NCBI GenBank assembly: GCA_035524795.1
Contig: DATKOF010000001.1
Span: forward strand, 1 to 64,000
Origin: DATKOF01 sp035524795
GTDB lineage: Bacteria; Pseudomonadota; Gammaproteobacteria; Burkholderiales; SG8-41
DNA: 64,000 nt
Direction of reading: 5' to 3'
Part shown: positions 62,748 to 64,000 of the stretch, in pieces
Position numbering within the stretch: the stretch's first letter is position 1
Layout: every line of letters starts with the position of its first letter
Translations under genes and position numbers: made by a program
Notes under the pieces: model-generated
What the model saw: the letters and a program-made list of their open reading frames with translations, nothing else
What the model was told of the DNA's origin: nothing
Database searches by the model: none

Positions 62748-63374
62748 TTATTTCGAGTAAAGTTCGACCACCAGCGACTCGTTGATCGTCGCCGGCAGAT
62801 CGCTGCGCTGCGGCAGGCTCTTCAGCGTGCCCTTGAGCGCCGCGATGTCGACTTCGAGCCATTCCGGATAGCCGCGCCCGGAGGCGGCTTCAGTCGCGGC
62901 CTTGATGCGCAACTGCGGTTTGGCGCTGGCGGCGACCTCGATGACGTCCCCCGCACGCAGCTGGTAGGACGGAATGTTGACGCGCTTGCCGTTGACCAGC
63001 AGCGCGTTGTGGCGCACGATCTGGCGCGCTTCCGCGCGGCTCGCGCCGAAACCCATCTTGTACGCGATGTTGTCGAGCCGCGATTCCAGCGCCTGCAGCA
63101 GATTCTCGCCGGTCACGCCCTTCTTCTGCTCCGCGGCATGGTAGGTCTTGCGGAACTGGCGTTCGAGCAGCCCGTAAATGCGGCGCAGTTTCTGCTTCTC
63201 ACGCAGCTGCACGCCGTAGCCCGACAGGCGGCCGCTCTTCTGGCCGTGCTGGCCGGGCGCATAGTTGCGGCGTTCGATCGCGCACTTGTCGGTGAAGCAC
63301 TTTTCGCCCTTCAGAAACAGTTTTTCGCCCTCGCGACGGCACTGGCGGCACTTGGCATCGAGATTTCTGGCCAT
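62748..63374 (-). CDS. rpsD: 30S ribosomal protein S4 (zinc-binding form)
   Basis: A 208-residue S4: MARNLDAKCRQCRREGEKLF, LKGEKCFTDKCAIERR, then YAPGQHGQKSGRLSGYG and the S4 domain ESRLDNIAYKMGF. Four Cys in the CxxC...C-x4-C arrangement make the zinc site found in Thermus S4; many proteobacterial S4 proteins lack it. The start at 63374 follows directly after rpsK. Confidence 0.97.
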   Translation of the reverse strand: MARNLDAKCRQCRREGEKLFLKGEKCFTDKCAIERRNYAPGQHGQKSGRLSGYGVQLREKQKLRRIYGLLERQFRKTYHAAEQKKGVTGENLLQALESRLDNIAYKMGFGASRAEARQIVRHNALLVNGKRVNIPSYQLRAGDVIEVAASAKPQLRIKAATEAASGRGYPEWLEVDIAALKGTLKSLPQRSDLPATINESLVVELYSK

Positions 63375-63385
63375 GATGTCCTCCG

Positions 63386-63775
63386 TCAGATCCGGCGCCG
63401 CTTCGGCGCGCGGCAGCCGTTGTGCGGCACCGGCGTCACGTCGGCGATACTGGTGATCTTGAAACCGACCGCGTTCAGCGCGCGCAGCGCCGATTCGCGG
63501 CCCGGTCCCGGCCCCTTGATGCGCACTTCGAGATTCTTGACGCCGCATTCCTGCGCCAGCTTGCCGGCGTGCTCGGCGGCGACCTGCGCCGCAAACGGCG
63601 TCGATTTGCGCGAGCCCTTGAAGCCGGACGAGCCGGTGGTCGCCCACGACAGCGCGTTGCCCTGACGGTCGGTGATGGTCACGATGGTGTTGTTGAACGA
63701 CGCGTGAATGTGCGCGATGCCTTCGGCGACGTTCTTCTTGACCTTCTTGCGTACCCTGGTGCTTGCTTTTGCCAT
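63386..63775 (-). CDS. rpsK: 30S ribosomal protein S11
   Basis: A 129-residue S11: VAEGIAHIHASFNNTIVTIT, GSRKSTPFAAQVAAEHAGK and the end DVTPVPHNGCRAPKRRRI. The final Asn-Gly in HNGC is the site that forms isoaspartate in E. coli S11. It lies 11 bases upstream of rpsD. Confidence 0.98.
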   Translation of the reverse strand: MAKASTRVRKKVKKNVAEGIAHIHASFNNTIVTITDRQGNALSWATTGSSGFKGSRKSTPFAAQVAAEHAGKLAQECGVKNLEVRIKGPGPGRESALRALNAVGFKITSIADVTPVPHNGCRAPKRRRI

Positions 63776-63783
63776 ATCGACGG

Positions 63784-64000
63784 TTATCCTTTTGCCGCGG
63801 TCGGCTTGATGATCTTGATCGCCGCTTTGCGCGGGCCCTTGCGCGTGCGCGCGTTGGTGCGGGTGCGCTGCCCGCGCACCGGCAGGCCGGCGCGATGGCG
63901 CTTGCCGCGCCAGGTGCCGAGATCCATCAGGCGCTTGATGTTCATCGAAATCTCGCGCCGCAGGTTGCCCTCGGTCGTGAATTTCGCGACCTGATCGCGC
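63784..64000 (-). CDS. rpsM: 30S ribosomal protein S13, C-terminal part (runs off the window)
   Basis: The last 71 codons are present: EGNLRREISMNIKRLMDLG, then TWRGKRHRAGLPVRGQRTRT and NARTRKGPRKAAIKIIKPTA ending AAKG. It is the first visible gene of the alpha operon, eight bases before rpsK. The start is outside the window. Confidence 0.97.
   Translation of the reverse strand, partial: RDQVAKFTTEGNLRREISMNIKRLMDLGTWRGKRHRAGLPVRGQRTRTNARTRKGPRKAAIKIIKPTAAKG

Overview
The window is 64 kb of high-GC chromosome from a betaproteobacterium. The evidence is the tig-clpP-clpX-lon-hupB-ppiD order, a DUF3567 gene (a family I know mainly from Betaproteobacteria), the fmdB-DUF502-aspS-nudB cluster, a phasin, hpnCDE squalene genes and an ssb-MFS-uvrA neighbourhood. 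The genus cannot be named safely; a Nitrosomonadales or Rhodocyclales-like lineage would fit. Most of the window is ordinary, dense core chromosome with many ATGA-type stop/start overlaps.

Layout. 1-7.0 kb: protein quality control on the minus strand (trigger factor, ClpP, ClpX, Lon, HU, PpiD) with tRNA-Leu, tRNA-Val and tRNA-Asp; lon has a good sigma-32 promoter. 7.1-10.4 kb: hpnC-hpnD-hpnE (squalene for hopanoids) and a small unknown gene. 10.4-21.5 kb: hydrolases, YceI, a flavodoxin, a pirin and a tripartite RND pump, divergent from an HxlR regulator; this looks like a quinone or electrophile stress module. 21.5-27.5 kb: pabB, gluQ, a HIT protein and an MCE/Mla-type lipid transporter. 27.7-36.7 kb: phasin, a Fur-controlled hemP, a DUF3567 gene, an LpxH-like phosphoesterase, ribosomal protein THX, a PBP7-type endopeptidase, cytochrome b561 with YceI, an Atm1-like ABC exporter and a glycine-zipper protein. 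36.7-46.5 kb: clsB with its phosphatase partner, nadA, nudB-aspS-DUF502-fmdB, queD-queE, ssb (frameshifted as read) and an MFS gene. 46.6-50.1 kb: uvrA and a histone-H1-like/EF-Tu-domain fusion.

The interval 50.1-53.3 kb is accessory DNA. It holds two integron-type gene cassettes on the minus strand, each closed by a recognisable attC site, with no integrase in view. One cassette encodes a protein aligning with the active-site frame of HslV/proteasome beta subunits (Thr1, Asp17, Lys33); the other encodes a small two-helix membrane protein. Next to them are nested IS3-family remnants and two copies of a palindromic repeat. This is the most novel part of the window.

53.3-61.2 kb: ammonium transporter Amt, small secreted proteins, DUF488, a lipoprotein cytochrome c on a long Ala-rich tether, a SAM hydroxide adenosyltransferase, an M15 peptidase and an MgtA-type P-ATPase. 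61.2-64 kb: the end of the alpha ribosomal operon (rpsM-rpsK-rpsD-rpoA-rplQ) with its terminator.
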